Shown here piece after piece: positions 26,544 to 39,100 of a DNA stretch of 64,000 nt. Under the pieces are notes generated by a model. It ran no database searches. It saw only the letters and a list, made by a program, of their open reading frames with translations, and had not been told where the DNA came from. Origin of the DNA: Hippophae tibetana (Eukaryota; Streptophyta; Magnoliopsida; Rosales; Elaeagnaceae); assembly GCA_037013495.1 (NCBI GenBank), contig CM072801.1, positions 101,129,816 to 101,193,815 on the forward strand. Reading direction: 5' to 3'. Numbering within the stretch: the stretch's first letter is position 1; each line of letters starts with the position of its first letter. The position numbers and the translations under genes were made by a program.

Positions 26544-27039
26544 AAAACTTGATGAACGAAAACCGGCATCGCCGATTCACGCAAATACTTTGGTTTTAAT
26601 ATTTATAAAACTCTCGCAAGTGCACGAATCATTTCGTAGAAAATGATAAGTATACTCCCAAGGTCGATCTAAGGAAGGAATGTATGTGGTTTTTAACTTA
26701 TTATTCAATCTTTTAAAAACGAAATTAAATCCTAAACATCCTGTCACGATAGTTTGGTTTTGTGTGTTCCTAATCTAATAACATAAAATAAAACATATAT
26801 ACAGATTAATTAAATATAATCTAAAATCATAAAAATAAACATAGATACAAATTCAATAAATAATTATCTAGAAATAAACATATATACGGATTCAATAAAT
26901 GTTCATGCAAATTTTTATCATTTATATTAGCGGAGTATTTATGGATATAATAACTAAATTAATTATGCTTGCTCATATTAACTAGGTTATTAAAGATATA
27001 AATTGACATTTTATTGATTCTCTCTTTTTTATATAAATA

Positions 27040-27190
27040 CCACCTTTGGTGGGGTTAGATATTCTTTGTTAACTAAACAAATCAATTAACACCTATGGGT
27101 GGGGTTGATAACTAATATGCTTAATTAAATTAATTCCTTTTTCTAAGAGATTGAAAATGAACCATTTAAATGCCACCTTTGGTGGGGTTA
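27040..27190. repeat. Three short hairpin repeats in the LTR
   Basis: The word ccacctttggtggggtta occurs at 27040 and 27173, and a variant (cacctatgggtggggttga) at 27090. Each contains a 5-bp stem (CCACC/GGTGG) around TTT, or a close version of it. Intervals are about 50 and 83 bp. On the transcribed (minus) strand they lie in R-U5. Confidence 0.6.
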
Positions 27191-27779
27191 GACAGTTTAA
27201 ACTTTATTCAAGGTGTCCAAATTAAACCTAAGAATTTAATTATCCGAGTACTAACTTTCAAGTTTTAAAACCACTATTGAAAACATGTTGTCAATACATT
27301 TTCACATAATAATTCTTATAAAAACTTTTGAAATAGAGTTTCACTCTAACTACCGGGCGATTGTACCAACAAATAAAAGAGCACTACTCTAAATTAGACC
27401 GGATAACTAAACCTTAAAATCTAATTTTCATTTTTAAGTTTGTAATGAAAAATAATATATTTCTCTCTAACATTCTTAATATAAAATCTTGAATAAAAAC
27501 AAAATCAATTCATTTTAGAAATTTTCACCTATTTAATATTTCGCAAGCATAACAACGTCGTTATTACATCATATTTACTAAACAGCTAGCATAGTTAAAT
27601 TTAACCACAGACAAGTTGAATATAACATGTAAGAATAAAGCATAAAAATAACTGTAAAGAAAATAAAATCCTTACAGAACTTCGACGCTATTCCCGTTGC
27701 TAGAAAACCTCCGAGCGGAATTTGCACTTCCATATATTGAATCAAAAATCTAAATTATTACAAAAACATTACAAGTTCC

Positions 27780-27900
27780 TCTCAAAAAGAGAAGAACACT
27801 AAACCTAAGAGAATTGAACTAAAAACTAAGAGAAAAACTAAGAAAAGCTTAGAAACTTAGAAAGAAACTAAGAGAAACTAAAAACTAAGAAATGAGAGAA
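27780..27900 (-). repeat. Degenerate short tandem repeat in the LTR leader
   Basis: Repeated 'aactaagaga' and 'aaactaagaa' words on the plus strand, equal to a TTAGTTTCTCT-type pyrimidine-rich stretch on the minus strand just after the predicted transcription start. No longer unit is clear. Confidence 0.5.
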
Positions 27901-27956
27901 AGAAAGAAGAGAGAAGTGAGTTTTTAAGGTGTGATTTGAAGTGAATGGAAGGGGGG

Positions 27957-27964
27957 TATTTATA
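27957..27964 (-). promoter_or_regulatory. TATA box of the LTR promoter
   Basis: The minus strand reads CCTATAAATACCCC, a good plant TATA box, about 490 bp inside the LTR. Transcription would start roughly 25-35 bp further on the minus strand (near 27930). The sequence after it is a pyrimidine-rich leader with repeated TTAGTTTCTC words (about 27930 down to 27790). Confidence 0.65.
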
Positions 27965-28042
27965 GGTGAGGATGGAGAGAAAAAATGAGTAAAAAAATGT
28001 TAAAAAAATATTAAAAAATGTAAAAACACGTATTGGAATTGC

Positions 28043-28091
28043 TGATGTCATCAATGACGTCAGCATGACGTCACAGGGGCGGCTGCACGTG
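28043..28091 (-). promoter_or_regulatory. Probable U3 enhancer: phased CRE/TGA-type sites plus a G-box
   Basis: Three TGANGTCA words lie in a row: TGATGTCA at 28043, TGACGTCA at 28055 and TGACGTCA at 28066, spaced 12 and 11 bp apart (about one helical turn). A CACGTG G-box follows at 28086-28091. These are the core sites of plant bZIP factors. They lie about 80-130 bp upstream of the TATA box in the sense of the minus strand, where LTR enhancers normally lie. Both TGACGTCA and CACGTG are palindromic, so strand does not matter. Function is inferred. Confidence 0.6.
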
Positions 28092-28165
28092 AAAAATGGG
28101 GCGAAAACGCGTTGGGCGCGCGGAGGGGGGCTGCTGGGGCGCTGCGCGCGCGCAATTTCCGTCTT
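28076..28165. other. GC-rich island in U3 of the LTR
   Basis: This stretch includes gggcgcgcgg and gctgcgcgcgcgc. It is the only strongly GC-rich DNA in the window and is dense in CpG. It lies next to the bZIP-type sites. Short open frames that cross it on both strands are composition artefacts. Confidence 0.6.
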
Positions 28166-28452
28166 TTTGACATTTTTGACCTTTTCGACCCATTTCGTCC
28201 GATTTTTCCATGTTTGTTGACCTTTTCTCACTTATTTGTTGATATATTTGTGATGTATTGCTTCAAATATTCCTCTTTGAGTCTTTACATTGCGTTTTTA
28301 AGCCAAAATACCTGAAAAACAATAAAAATACCCGTGATTCCGAAAAAGACAAATTTATATAAATATATGATAAAACATATAAATATATGTATTTTTAATC
28401 AATTAAGGTACATAAAATCATGGTTATTTTAGTGCTTTTTGAGCACTCATCA

Positions 28453-31400
28453 AGTACTGATCTCTTCTTTAAAAAACTTAATTTAGAAAAATTATGAAGT
28501 TTGATTGTTTGGCATTTTAAGACGTATTATATTCCGTTTAAATATTTCATAATAGTAAGGATATAAAATTTGGAATATTTATTTACCCTGTTTCTATAGT
28601 AAAATAGAAATGAGAAAATGTTTAATTTTTTTTCATTTCCACGTATTTTCTTTTCCTTATCTTTTCTCACTATTTTCTTTACTTTTTAAGTGTTGATTCC
28701 CAGCAAAATCTAATTCATTCGAATTTTGGTGCCTCCCTCCTACATGAAAAAGGTTACCGCAACAACTTGTTTTAGATATCATTTGTAAAAAGTTTGTTAC
28801 CTAGCAAGATATATTTCTATGTTGCAAGCGCACAATATTTCCCCTCATCTTTCGTTGCTTCTTACTCTTCGAATTGGTTTGGAATAAGATTATAAGGTAC
28901 AAAGGAAAAACACAATGTTAAATTCATTACGGCACATTCTAACAAAACTAGAATAATTTATAAATATGGTAAGAATATTGATGTCATAAAAGAATCAAGA
29001 ATGAGAAGTACTGATCTCTTCTTTAAAAAACTTAATTTAGAAAAATTATGAAGTTTGATTGTTTGGCATTTTAAGACGTATTATATTCCGTTTAAATATT
29101 TCATAATAGTAAGGATATAAAATTTTGCAATATTTATTTACCCTGTTTCTATAGTAAAATAGAAATGAGAAAATATTTAATTTTTTTTCATTTCCACTTA
29201 TTTTCTTTTCCTTATCTTTTCTCACTATTTTCTTTACTTTTTAAGTGTTGATTCCCAGCAAAATCTAATTCATTCGAATTTTGGTGCCTCCCTCCTACAT
29301 GAAAAAGGTTACCGCAATAACTTGTTTTAGAAATCATTTTTAAAAAGTTTGTTACCTAGAAAGAAATATTTCTAGGTTGCAAGCGCACAATATTTCCCCT
29401 CATCTTTCGTTGCTTCTTACTCTTCGAATGGGTTTGGAATAAGATTATAAGGTAGAAAGGAAAAACACAATGTTAAATTCATTACGACACATTCTAACAA
29501 AACTAGAATAATTTATAAATATGGTAAGAATATTGATGTCATAAAAGAATCAAGAATGAGGAGTACTGATCTCTTCTTTAAAAAACTTAATTTAGAAAAA
29601 TTATGAAGTTTGATTGTTTGGCATTTTAAGACGTATTATATTCCGTTTAAATATTTCATAATAGTAAGGATATAAAATTTGGAATATTTATTTACCCTGT
29701 TTTTATAGTAAAATAGAAATGAGAAAATATTTAATTTTTTTTCATTTCCACTTATTTTCTATTCCTTATCTTTTCTCACTATTATCTTTACTTTTTAAGT
29801 GTTGATTCCCACCAAAATCTAATTCATTCGAATTTTGGTGCCTCCCTCCTACATGAAAAAGGTTACCGCAATAACTTGTTTTAGAAATCATTTGTAAAAA
29901 GTTTGTTACCTAGCAAGATATATTTCAATGTTGCAAGCGCACAATGTTTCCCCTCATCTTTCGTTGCTTCTTACTCTTCGAATGGGTTTGGAATAAGATT
30001 ATAAGGTACAAAGGAAAAACACAATGTTAAATTCATTACGGCACATTCTAACAACACTAGAATAATTTATAAATATGGTAAGAATATTGATGTCATAAAA
30101 GAATCAAGAATGAGAAGTACTGATCTCTTCTTTAAAAAACATAATTTAGAAAAATTATGAAGTTTGATTGTTTTAGATTTTAAGACGTATTATATTCCGT
30201 TTAAATATTTCATAATAGTAAGGATATAAAATTTTGCAATATTTATTTACCCTGTTTCTATAGTAAAATAGAAATGAGAAAATATTTAATTTTTTTTCAT
30301 TTCCACTTATTTTCTTTTCCTTATCTTTTCTCACTATTTTCTTTACTTTTTAAGTGTTGATTCCCAGCAAAATCTAATTCATTCGAATTTTGGTGCCTCC
30401 CTCCTACATGAAAAAGGTTACCGCAATAACTTGTTTTAGAAATCATTTGTAAAAAGTTTGTTACCTAGAAAGAAATATTTCTAGGTTGCAAGCGCACAAT
30501 ATTTCCCCTCATCTTTCGTTGCTTCTTACTCTTCGAATGGGTTTAGAATAAGATTATAAGGTAGAAAGGAAAAACACAATGTTAAATTCATTACGACACA
30601 TTCTAACAAAACTAGAATAATTTATAAATATGGTAAGAATATTGATGTCATAAAAGAATCAAGAATGAGGAGTACTGATCTCTTCTTTAAAAAACTTAAT
30701 TTAGAAAAATTATGAAGTTTTATTGTTTGGCATTTTAAGACGTATTATATTCCGTTTAAATATTTCATAATAGTAAGGATATAAAATTTGGAATATTTAT
30801 TTACCCTGTTTCTATAGTAAAATAGAAATGCGAAAATGTTTAATTTTTTTTCATTTCCACGTATTTTCTTTTCCTTATCTTTTCTCACTATTTTCTTTAC
30901 TTTTTAAGTGTTGATTCCCAGCAAAATCTAATTCATTCGAATTTTGGTGCCTCCCTCCTACATGAAAAAGGTTACCGCAACAACTTGTTTTAGATATCAT
31001 TTGTAAAAAGTTTGTTACCTAGCAAGATATATTTCTATGTTGCAAGCGCACAATATTTCCCCTCATCTTTCGTTGCTTCTTACTCTTCGAATGGGTTTGG
31101 AATAAGATTATAAGGTAGAAAGGAAAAACACAATGTTAAATTCATTACGGCACATTCTAACAAAACTAGAATAATTTATAAATACGGTAAGAATATTGAT
31201 GTCATAAAAGAATCAAGAATGAGGAGTACTGATCTCTTCTTTAAAAAACTTAATTTAGAAAAATTATGAAGTTTGATTGTTTTGCTTTTTAAGACGTATT
31301 ATATTCCGTTTAAAATATTTCATAATAGTAAGGATATAAAATTTTGCAATATTTATTTACCCTGTTTCTATGGTAAAATAGAAATTAGAAAATGTTTAAT

Positions 31401-34400
31401 TTTTTTTCATTTCCACTTATTTTCTTTTCCTTATCTTTTGTCCCTATTTTCTTTACTTTTTAAGTGTTGATTCCCAGCAAAATCTAATTCATTCGAATTT
31501 TGGTGCCTCCCACCTACATGAAAAAGGTTACCGCAATAACTTGTTTTAGAAATCATTTGTAAAAATTTTGTTACCTAGCAAGATATATTTCAATGTTGCA
31601 AGCGCACAATATTTCCCCTCATCTTTCGTTGCTTCTTACTCTTCGAATTGGTTTGGAATAAGATTATAAGGTACAAAGGAAAAACACAATGTTAAATTCA
31701 TTACGGCACATTCTAACAAAACTAGAATAATTTATAAATATGGTAAGAATATTGATGTCATAAAAGAATCAAGAATGAGGAGTACTGATCTCTTCTTTAA
31801 AAAACTTAATTTAGAAAAATTATGAAGTTTGATTGTTTGGCATTTTAAGACGTATTATATTCCGTTTAAATATTTCATAATAGTAAGGATATAAAATTTG
31901 GAATATTTATTTACCCTGTTTCTATAGTAAAATAGAAATGAGAAAATATTTAATTTTTTTTCATTTCCACTTATTTTCTTTTCCTTATCTTTTCTCACTA
32001 TTATCTTTACTTTTTAAGTGTTGATTCCCAACAAAATCTAATTCATTCGAATTTTGGTGCCTCCCTCCTACATGAAAAAGGTTACCGCAATAACTTGTTT
32101 TAGAAATCATTTGTAAAAAGTTTGTTACCTAGCAAGATATATTTCAATGTTGCAAGCGCACAATATTTCCCCTCATCTTTCGTTGCTTCTTACTCTTCAT
32201 ATGGGTTTGGAATAAGATTATAAGGTACAAAGGAAAAACACAATGGTAAATTCATTACGGCACATTCTAACAAAACTAGAATAATTTATAAATATGGTAA
32301 GAATATTGATGTCATAAAAGAATCAAGAATGAGAAGTACTAATCTCTTCTTTAAAAAACATAATTTAGAAAAATTATGAAGTTTGATTGTTTTAGATTTT
32401 AAGACGTATTATATTCCGTTTAAATATTTCATAATAGTAAGGATATAAAATTTTGCAATATTTATTTACCCTGTTTCTATAGTAAAATAGAAATGAGAAA
32501 ATATTTAATTTTTTTTCATTTCCACTTATTTTCTTTTCCTTATCTTTTCTCACTATTTTCTTTACTTTTTAAGTGTTGATTCCCAGCAAAATCTAATTCA
32601 TTCGAATTTTGGTGCCTCCCTCCTACATGAAAAAGGTTACCGCAATAACTTGTTTTAGAAATCATTTGTAAAAAGTTTGTTACCTAGAAAGAAATATTTC
32701 TAGGTTGCAAGCGCACAATATTTCCCCTCATCTTTCGTTGCTTCTTACTCTTCGAATGGGTTTGGAATAAGATTATAAGGTACAAAGGAAAAACACAATG
32801 GTAAATTCATTACGGCACATTCTAACAAAACTAGAATAATTTATAAATATGGTAAGAATATTGATGTCATAAAAGAATCAAGAATGAGAAGTACTGATCT
32901 CTTCTTTAAAAAACATAATTTAGAAAAATTATGAAGTTTGATTGTTTTAGATTTTAAGACGTATTATATTCCGTTTAAATATTTCATAATAGTAAGGATA
33001 TAAAATTTGGAATATTTATTTACCCTATTTCTATAGTAAAATAGAAATGAGAAAATATTTAATTTTTTTTCATTTCCACTTATTTTCTTTTCCTTATCAT
33101 TTCTCACTATTTTCTTTACTTTTTAAGTGTTGATTCCCAGCAAAATCTAATTCATTCGAATTTGGGTGCCTCCCTCCTCCATGAAAAAGGTTACCGCAAT
33201 AACTTGTTTTAGAAATCAATGTAAAAAGTTTGTTACCTAGCAAGATATATTTCAATGTTGCAAGCGCACAATATTTCCCCTCATCTTTCGTTGCTTCTTA
33301 CTCTTCGAATTGGTTTGGAATAAGATTATAAGGTACAAAGGAAAAACACAATGTTAAATTCATTACGGCACATTCTAACAAAACTAGAATAATTTATAAA
33401 TATGGAAAGAATATTGATGTCATAAAAGAATCAAGAATGAGAAGTACTGATCTCTTCTTTAAAAAACTTAATTTAGAAAAATTATGAAGTTTGATTGTTT
33501 TGCAATTTAAGACGTATTATATTTCGTTTAAATATTTCATAATAGTAAGGATATAAAATTTTGCAATATTTATTTACCCCGTTTCTATAGTAAAATAGAA
33601 ATTAGAAAATGTTTAATTTTTTTTCATTTCCACTTATTTTCTTTTCCTTATCTTTTGTCCCTATTTTCTTTACTTTTTAAGTGTTGATTCCCAGCAAAAT
33701 CTAATTCATTCGAATTTTGGTGCCTCCCTCCTACATGAAAAAGGTTACCGCAATAACTTGTTTTAGATATCATTTGTAAAAAGTTTGTTACCTAGCAAGA
33801 TATATTTCTATGTTGCAAGCGCACAATATTTCCCCTCATCTTTCGTTGCTTCTTACTCTTCGAATGGGTTTGGAATAAGATTATAAGGTAGAAAGGAAAA
33901 ACACAATGTTAAATTCATTACGACACATTCTAACAAAACTAGAATAATTTATAAATATGGTAAGAATATTGATGTCATAAAAGAATCAAGAATGAGAAGT
34001 ACTGATCTCTTCTTTAAAAAACTTAATTTAGAAAAATTATGAAGTTTGATTGTTTGGCATTTTAAGACGTATTATATTCCGTTTAAATATTTCATAATAG
34101 TAAGGATATAAAATTTGGAATATTTATTTACCCTGTTTCTATAGTAAAATAGAAATGAGAAAATATTTAATTTTTTTTCATTTCCACTTATTTTCTTTTC
34201 CTTATCATTTCTCACTATTTTCTTTACTTTTTAAGTGTTGATTCCCAGCAAAATCTAATTCATTCGAATTTGGGTGCCTCCCTCCTACATGAAAAAGGTT
34301 ACCGCAATAACTTGTTTTAGAAATCAATGTAAAAAGTTTGTTACCTAGCAAGATATATTTCAATGTTGCAAGCGCACAATATTTCCCCTCATCTTTCGTT

Positions 34401-36130
34401 GCTTCTTACTCTTCGAATGGGTTTGGAATAAGATTATAAGGTACAAAGGAAAAACACAATGTTAAATTCATTACGGCACATTCTAACAAAACTAGAATAA
34501 TTTATAAATATGGTAAGAATATTGATGTCATAAAAGAATCAAGAATGAGAAGTACTGATCTCTTCTTTAAAAAACTTAATTTAGAAAAATTATGAAGTTT
34601 GATTGTTTTGCAATTTAAGACGTATTATATTTCGTTTAAATATTTCATAATAGTAAGGATATAAAATTTTGCAATATTTATTTACCCTGTTTCTATAGTA
34701 AAATAGAAATTAGAAAATGTTTAATTTTTTTTCATTTCCACTTATTTTCTTTTCCTTATCTTTTGTCCCTATTTTCTTTACTTTTTAAGTGTTGATTCCC
34801 AGCAAAATCTAATTCATTCGAATTTTGGTGCCTCCCTCCTACATGAAAAAGGTTACCGCAATAACTTGTTTTAGATATCATTTGTAAAAAGTTTGTTACC
34901 TAGCAAGATATATTTCTATGTTGCAAGCGCACAATATTTACCCTCATCTTTCGTTGCTTCTTACTCTTCGAATGGGTTTGGAATAAGATTATAAGGTAGA
35001 AAGGAAAAACACAATGTTAAATTCATTACGGCACATTCTAACAAAACTAGAATAATTTATAAATATGGTAAGAATATTGATGTCTTAAAAGAATCAAGAA
35101 TGAGGAGTACTGATCTCTTCTTTAAAAAACTTAATTTAGAAAAATTATGAAGTTTGATTGTTTGGCATTTTAAGACGTATTATATTCCGTTTAAATATTT
35201 CATAATAGTAAGGATATAAAATTTGGAATATTTATTTACCCTGTTTCTATAGTAAAATAGAAATTAGAAAATATTTAATTTTTTTTCATTTCCACTTATT
35301 TTCTTTTCCTTATCTTTTCTCACTATTTTCTTTACTTTTTAAGTGTTGATTCCCAGCAAAATCTAATTGATTCGAATTTTGGTGCCTCCCTCCTACATGA
35401 AAAAGGTTACCGCAATAACTTGTTTTAGAAATCATTTGTAAAAAGTTTGTTACTTAGCAAGAAATATTTCTATTTTGCAAGCGCACAATATTTCCCCTCA
35501 TCTTTCGTTGCTTCTTACTCTTCGAATGGGTTTGGAATAAGATTATTAGGTAGAAAGGAAAAACATAATGTTAAATTCATTACGGCACATTCTAACAAAA
35601 CTTGAATAATTTATAAATATGGTAAGAATATTGATGTCTTAAAAGAATCAAGAATGAGGAGTACTGATCTCTTCTTTAAAAAACTTAATTTAGAAAAATT
35701 ATGAAGTTTGATTGTTTGGCATTTTAAGACGTATTATATTCGGTTTAAATATTTCATAATAGTAAGGACATAAAATTTGGAATATTTATTTACCCTGTTT
35801 CTATAGTAAAATAGAAATGAGAAAATATTTAATTTTTTTTCATTTCCACGTATTTTCTTTTCCTTATCTTTTCTCACTATTTTCTTTACTTTTTAAGTGT
35901 TGATTCCCAGCAAAATCTAATTCATTCGAATTTTGGTGCCTCCCTCCTACATGAAAAAGGTTACCGCAACAACTTGTTTTAGATATCATTTGTAAAAAGT
36001 TTGTTACCTAGCAAGATATATTTCTATGTTGCAAGCGCACAATATTTCCCCTCATCTTTCGTTGCTTCTTACTCTTCGAATGGGTTTGGAATAAGATTAT
36101 AAGGTAGAAAGGAAAAACACAATGTTAAAT
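28453..36130. repeat. Array B, proximal part resembling array A
   Basis: About 14 monomers that share array A variants, including the 'caacaacttg...gatatc' monomers (28760, 30979, 35968), 'aaacataatt...tgttttagat' monomers (about 30138, 32356, 32911) and dyad-bearing monomers (29354, 30467, 32684). A 2-monomer duplication is marked by 'atcaatgtaaaaag' (2-bp loss) and 'cttatcatttctc' at about 33.1-33.2 kb and 34.2-34.3 kb, 1110 bp apart. The LTR insertion therefore split one formerly continuous array. Confidence 0.8.
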
Positions 36131-39100
36131 TCATTACCGTACATTCCAACAAAACTATAATAATTTATAAATATGGTAAGAATATTGATGTTATAAAAGA
36201 ATCAAGAATGAGAAGTACTGATCTCTTCTTTAAAAAACTTAATTTAGAAAAATTATGAAGTTTGATTGTTTGGCATTTTAAGACGTATTATATTCCGTTT
36301 AAATATTTCGTAAAAGTAAGGATATAAAATTTTGCAATATTTATTTACCCTGTTTCTATTGTAAAATAGAAATGAGAAAATGTTTAAGTTTTTTCTTTTC
36401 CACTTATTTTCTTTTCCTTATCTTTTCTCACTATTTTCTTTACTTTTTAAGTGTTGATTAACAACAAAATCTAATTCATTCGAATTTTGGTGTCTCCCTC
36501 CTACATGAAAAAGGTTACCGCAATAACTTGTTTTAGAAATCATTTGTAAAAAGTTTGTTACCTAGAAAGAAATATTTCTAGGTTGCAAGCGCAAAATATT
36601 TCCCCTCATCTTTCGTTGCTTCTTACTCTTCGAATGGGTTTGGAATAAGATTATAAGGTAGAAAGGAAAAACACAATGTTAAATTCATTACGACACATTC
36701 TAACAAAACTAGAATAATTTATAAATATGGTAAGAATATTGATGTCATAAAAGAATCAAGAATGAGAAGTACTGATCTCTTCTTTAAAAAACTTAATTTA
36801 GAAAAATTATGAAGTTTGATTGTTTGGCATTTTAAGACGTATTATATTCCGTTTAAATATTTCATAATAGTAAGGATATAAAATTTGGAATATTTATTTA
36901 CCCCGTTTCTATAGTAAAATAGAAATGAGAAAATATTTAATTTTTTTTCATTTCCACTTATTTTCTTTTCCTTATCTTTTCTCCCTATTTTCTTTACTTT
37001 TTAAGTGTTGATTCCCAGCAAAATGTAATTCATTCGAATTTTGGTGCCTCCCTCTTACATGAAAAACGTTACCCCATTAACTTAGTTTAGATATCATTTG
37101 TAAAAAGTTTGTTACCTAGCAAGAAATATTTCTATGTTACAAGCGCACAATATTTCCCCTTATCTTTCGTTGTTTCTTACTCTTCGAATGGGTTTGGAAT
37201 AAGATTATAAGGTAGAAAGGAAAAACACAATGTTAAATTCATTACGGCACATTCTAACAAAACTAGAATAATTTATGAATATGGTAAGAATATTGATTTC
37301 ATAAAAGAATCAAGAATGAGAAGTACTCATCTCTTCTTTAAAAAACTTAATTTAGAAAAATTATGAAGTTTGATTGTTTGGCATTTTAAGACGTATTATA
37401 TTCCGTTTAAATATTTCGTAATAGTAAGGATATAAAATTTTGCAATATTTATTTACCCTATTTCTATAGTAAAATAGAAATTAGAAAATGTTTAATTTTT
37501 TTTTCATTTCCACTTATTTTCTTTTCCTTATCTTTTCTCACTATTTTCTTTACTTTTTAAGTGTTGATTCCCAGCAAAATCTAATTCATTCGAATTTTGG
37601 TGCCTCCCTCCTACATGAAAAAGGTTACCGTAATAACTTGTTTTAGAAATCATTTGTAAAAAGTTTGTTACTTAGCAAGAAATATTTCTATGTTGCAAGC
37701 GCACAATATTTCCCCTCATCTTTCGTTGCTTCTTACTCTTCGAATGGGTTTGGAATAAGATTATAAGGTAGAAAGGAAAAACACAATGTTAAATTCATTA
37801 CGGCACATTCTAACAAAACTAGAATAATTTATAAATATGGTAAGAATATTAATGTCATAAAAGAATCAAGAATGAGAAGTACTGATCTCTTCTTTAAAAA
37901 ACTTAATTTAGAAAAATTATGAAGTTTGATTGTTTGGCATTTTAAGACGTATTATATTCCGTTTCAATATTTCATAATAGTAAGGATATAAAATTTTGCA
38001 ATATTTATTTACCCTGTTTCTGTAGTAAAATAGAAATTAGAAAATGTTTAATTTTTTTTCATTTCCACTTATTTTCTTTTCCTTATCTTTTCTCCCTATT
38101 TTCATTACTTTTTAAGTGTTGATTCCCAGCAAAATGTAATTCATTCGAATTTTGGTGCCTCCCTCCTACATGAAAAAGTTACCGCATTAACTTGGTTTAG
38201 AAATCATTTTTAAAAAGTTTGTTACCTAGCAAGAAATATTTCTATGTTGCAAGCGCACAATATTTCCCTTTATCTTTCGTTGCTTCTTACTTACTCTTCG
38301 AATGGGTTTGGAATAAGATTATAAGGTAGAAAGGAAAAAAACAATGTTAAATTCATTACGGTACATTGCAACATAACTAGAATAATTTATAAATATGGTA
38401 AGAATATTGATGTCATAAAAGAATTAAGGATCAGAAGTACTGATCTCTTCTTTAAAAAACTTAATTTAGAAAAATTATGGAGTTTGATTGTTTGGCATTT
38501 TAAGACGTAATATATTCCGTTTAAATATTTCATAATAGTAAGGAAATAAAATTTAGAATATTTATTTACCCTGTTTATATTGTAAAATAGAAATGAGAAA
38601 ATGTTTAAGTTTTTTCTTTTCCACTTATTTTCTTTTCCCTTTCTTTTCTCACTATTTTCTTTACTTTTTAAGTGTTGATTCCCTGCAAAATCTAATTCAT
38701 TCGAATTTTGGTGCCTCCCTCCTACATGAAAAAGGTTACCGCAATAACTTGGTTTAGAAATCATTTGTAAAAAGTTTTTTACCGAGCAAGAAATATTTCT
38801 ATGTTGCAAGCGCACAATATTTCCCCTTATCTTTCGTTGCTTCTTACACTTCGAATGGGTTTGGAATAAGATTATAAGGTAGAAAGGAAAAAATAATGTT
38901 AAATTCATTACGGTACATTCCAACAAAACTACAATAATTTATAAATATGGTAAGAATATTAATGTCATAAAAGAATTAAGAATCAGAAGTACTGATTTCT
39001 TCTTTAAAAAACTTAATTTAAAAAATTATGAAGTTTAATTGTTTGGCATTTTAAGACGTAATATATTCCGTTAAAATATTTCATAATAGTAAGGAAATTA

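Larger units (their letters stand above)
26121..28452 (-). mobile_element. Partial LTR retrotransposon (5' LTR plus leader) on the minus strand
   Basis: Non-satellite DNA that interrupts the array. Read on the minus strand it is a complete LTR (28452 to 26550), a short spacer, a tRNA-Asp primer-binding site (26543 to 26526) and about 400 bp of AT-rich leader that stops abruptly at 26121. No gag or pol is left. On the left the satellite stops at 'cgcacaatat' and on the right it resumes at 'agtactgatc'. These points are about 168 bp apart in a normal monomer. This is therefore the remnant of an insertion that later lost its body together with flanking satellite. A simple solo LTR would have no leader and would have a target duplication. 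A tRNA-Asp primer is used by Athila and some other Ty3/gypsy elements, so it may belong to the same lineage as the left-hand pol fragment, but in opposite orientation. Confidence 0.85.
26550..28452 (-). repeat. Long terminal repeat, about 1.9 kb
   Basis: The ends follow the TG...CA rule with a short inverted repeat. On the minus strand it begins TGATGAGTGC (28452 downward) and ends TTCATCA (26550). It is followed after 6 bp by the primer-binding site, which marks it as the 5' LTR. A TATA box near 27960 divides it into a U3 of about 0.5 kb and a long R-U5 of about 1.4 kb. The length fits Athila-type LTRs. No second LTR is in the window, so age cannot be estimated from LTR divergence. Confidence 0.82.

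Noticed and set aside
27878-28315. Open frames on both strands across the GC-rich part of the LTR
   Set aside because: They overlap each other across the U3 enhancer, TATA box and GC island, have low-complexity translations and match no family I recognise. They are by-products of composition.
38387-38926. 179-codon open frame on the minus strand
   Set aside because: It is the complement of one satellite monomer with stops lost by chance. The same frame is broken in most neighbouring monomers.
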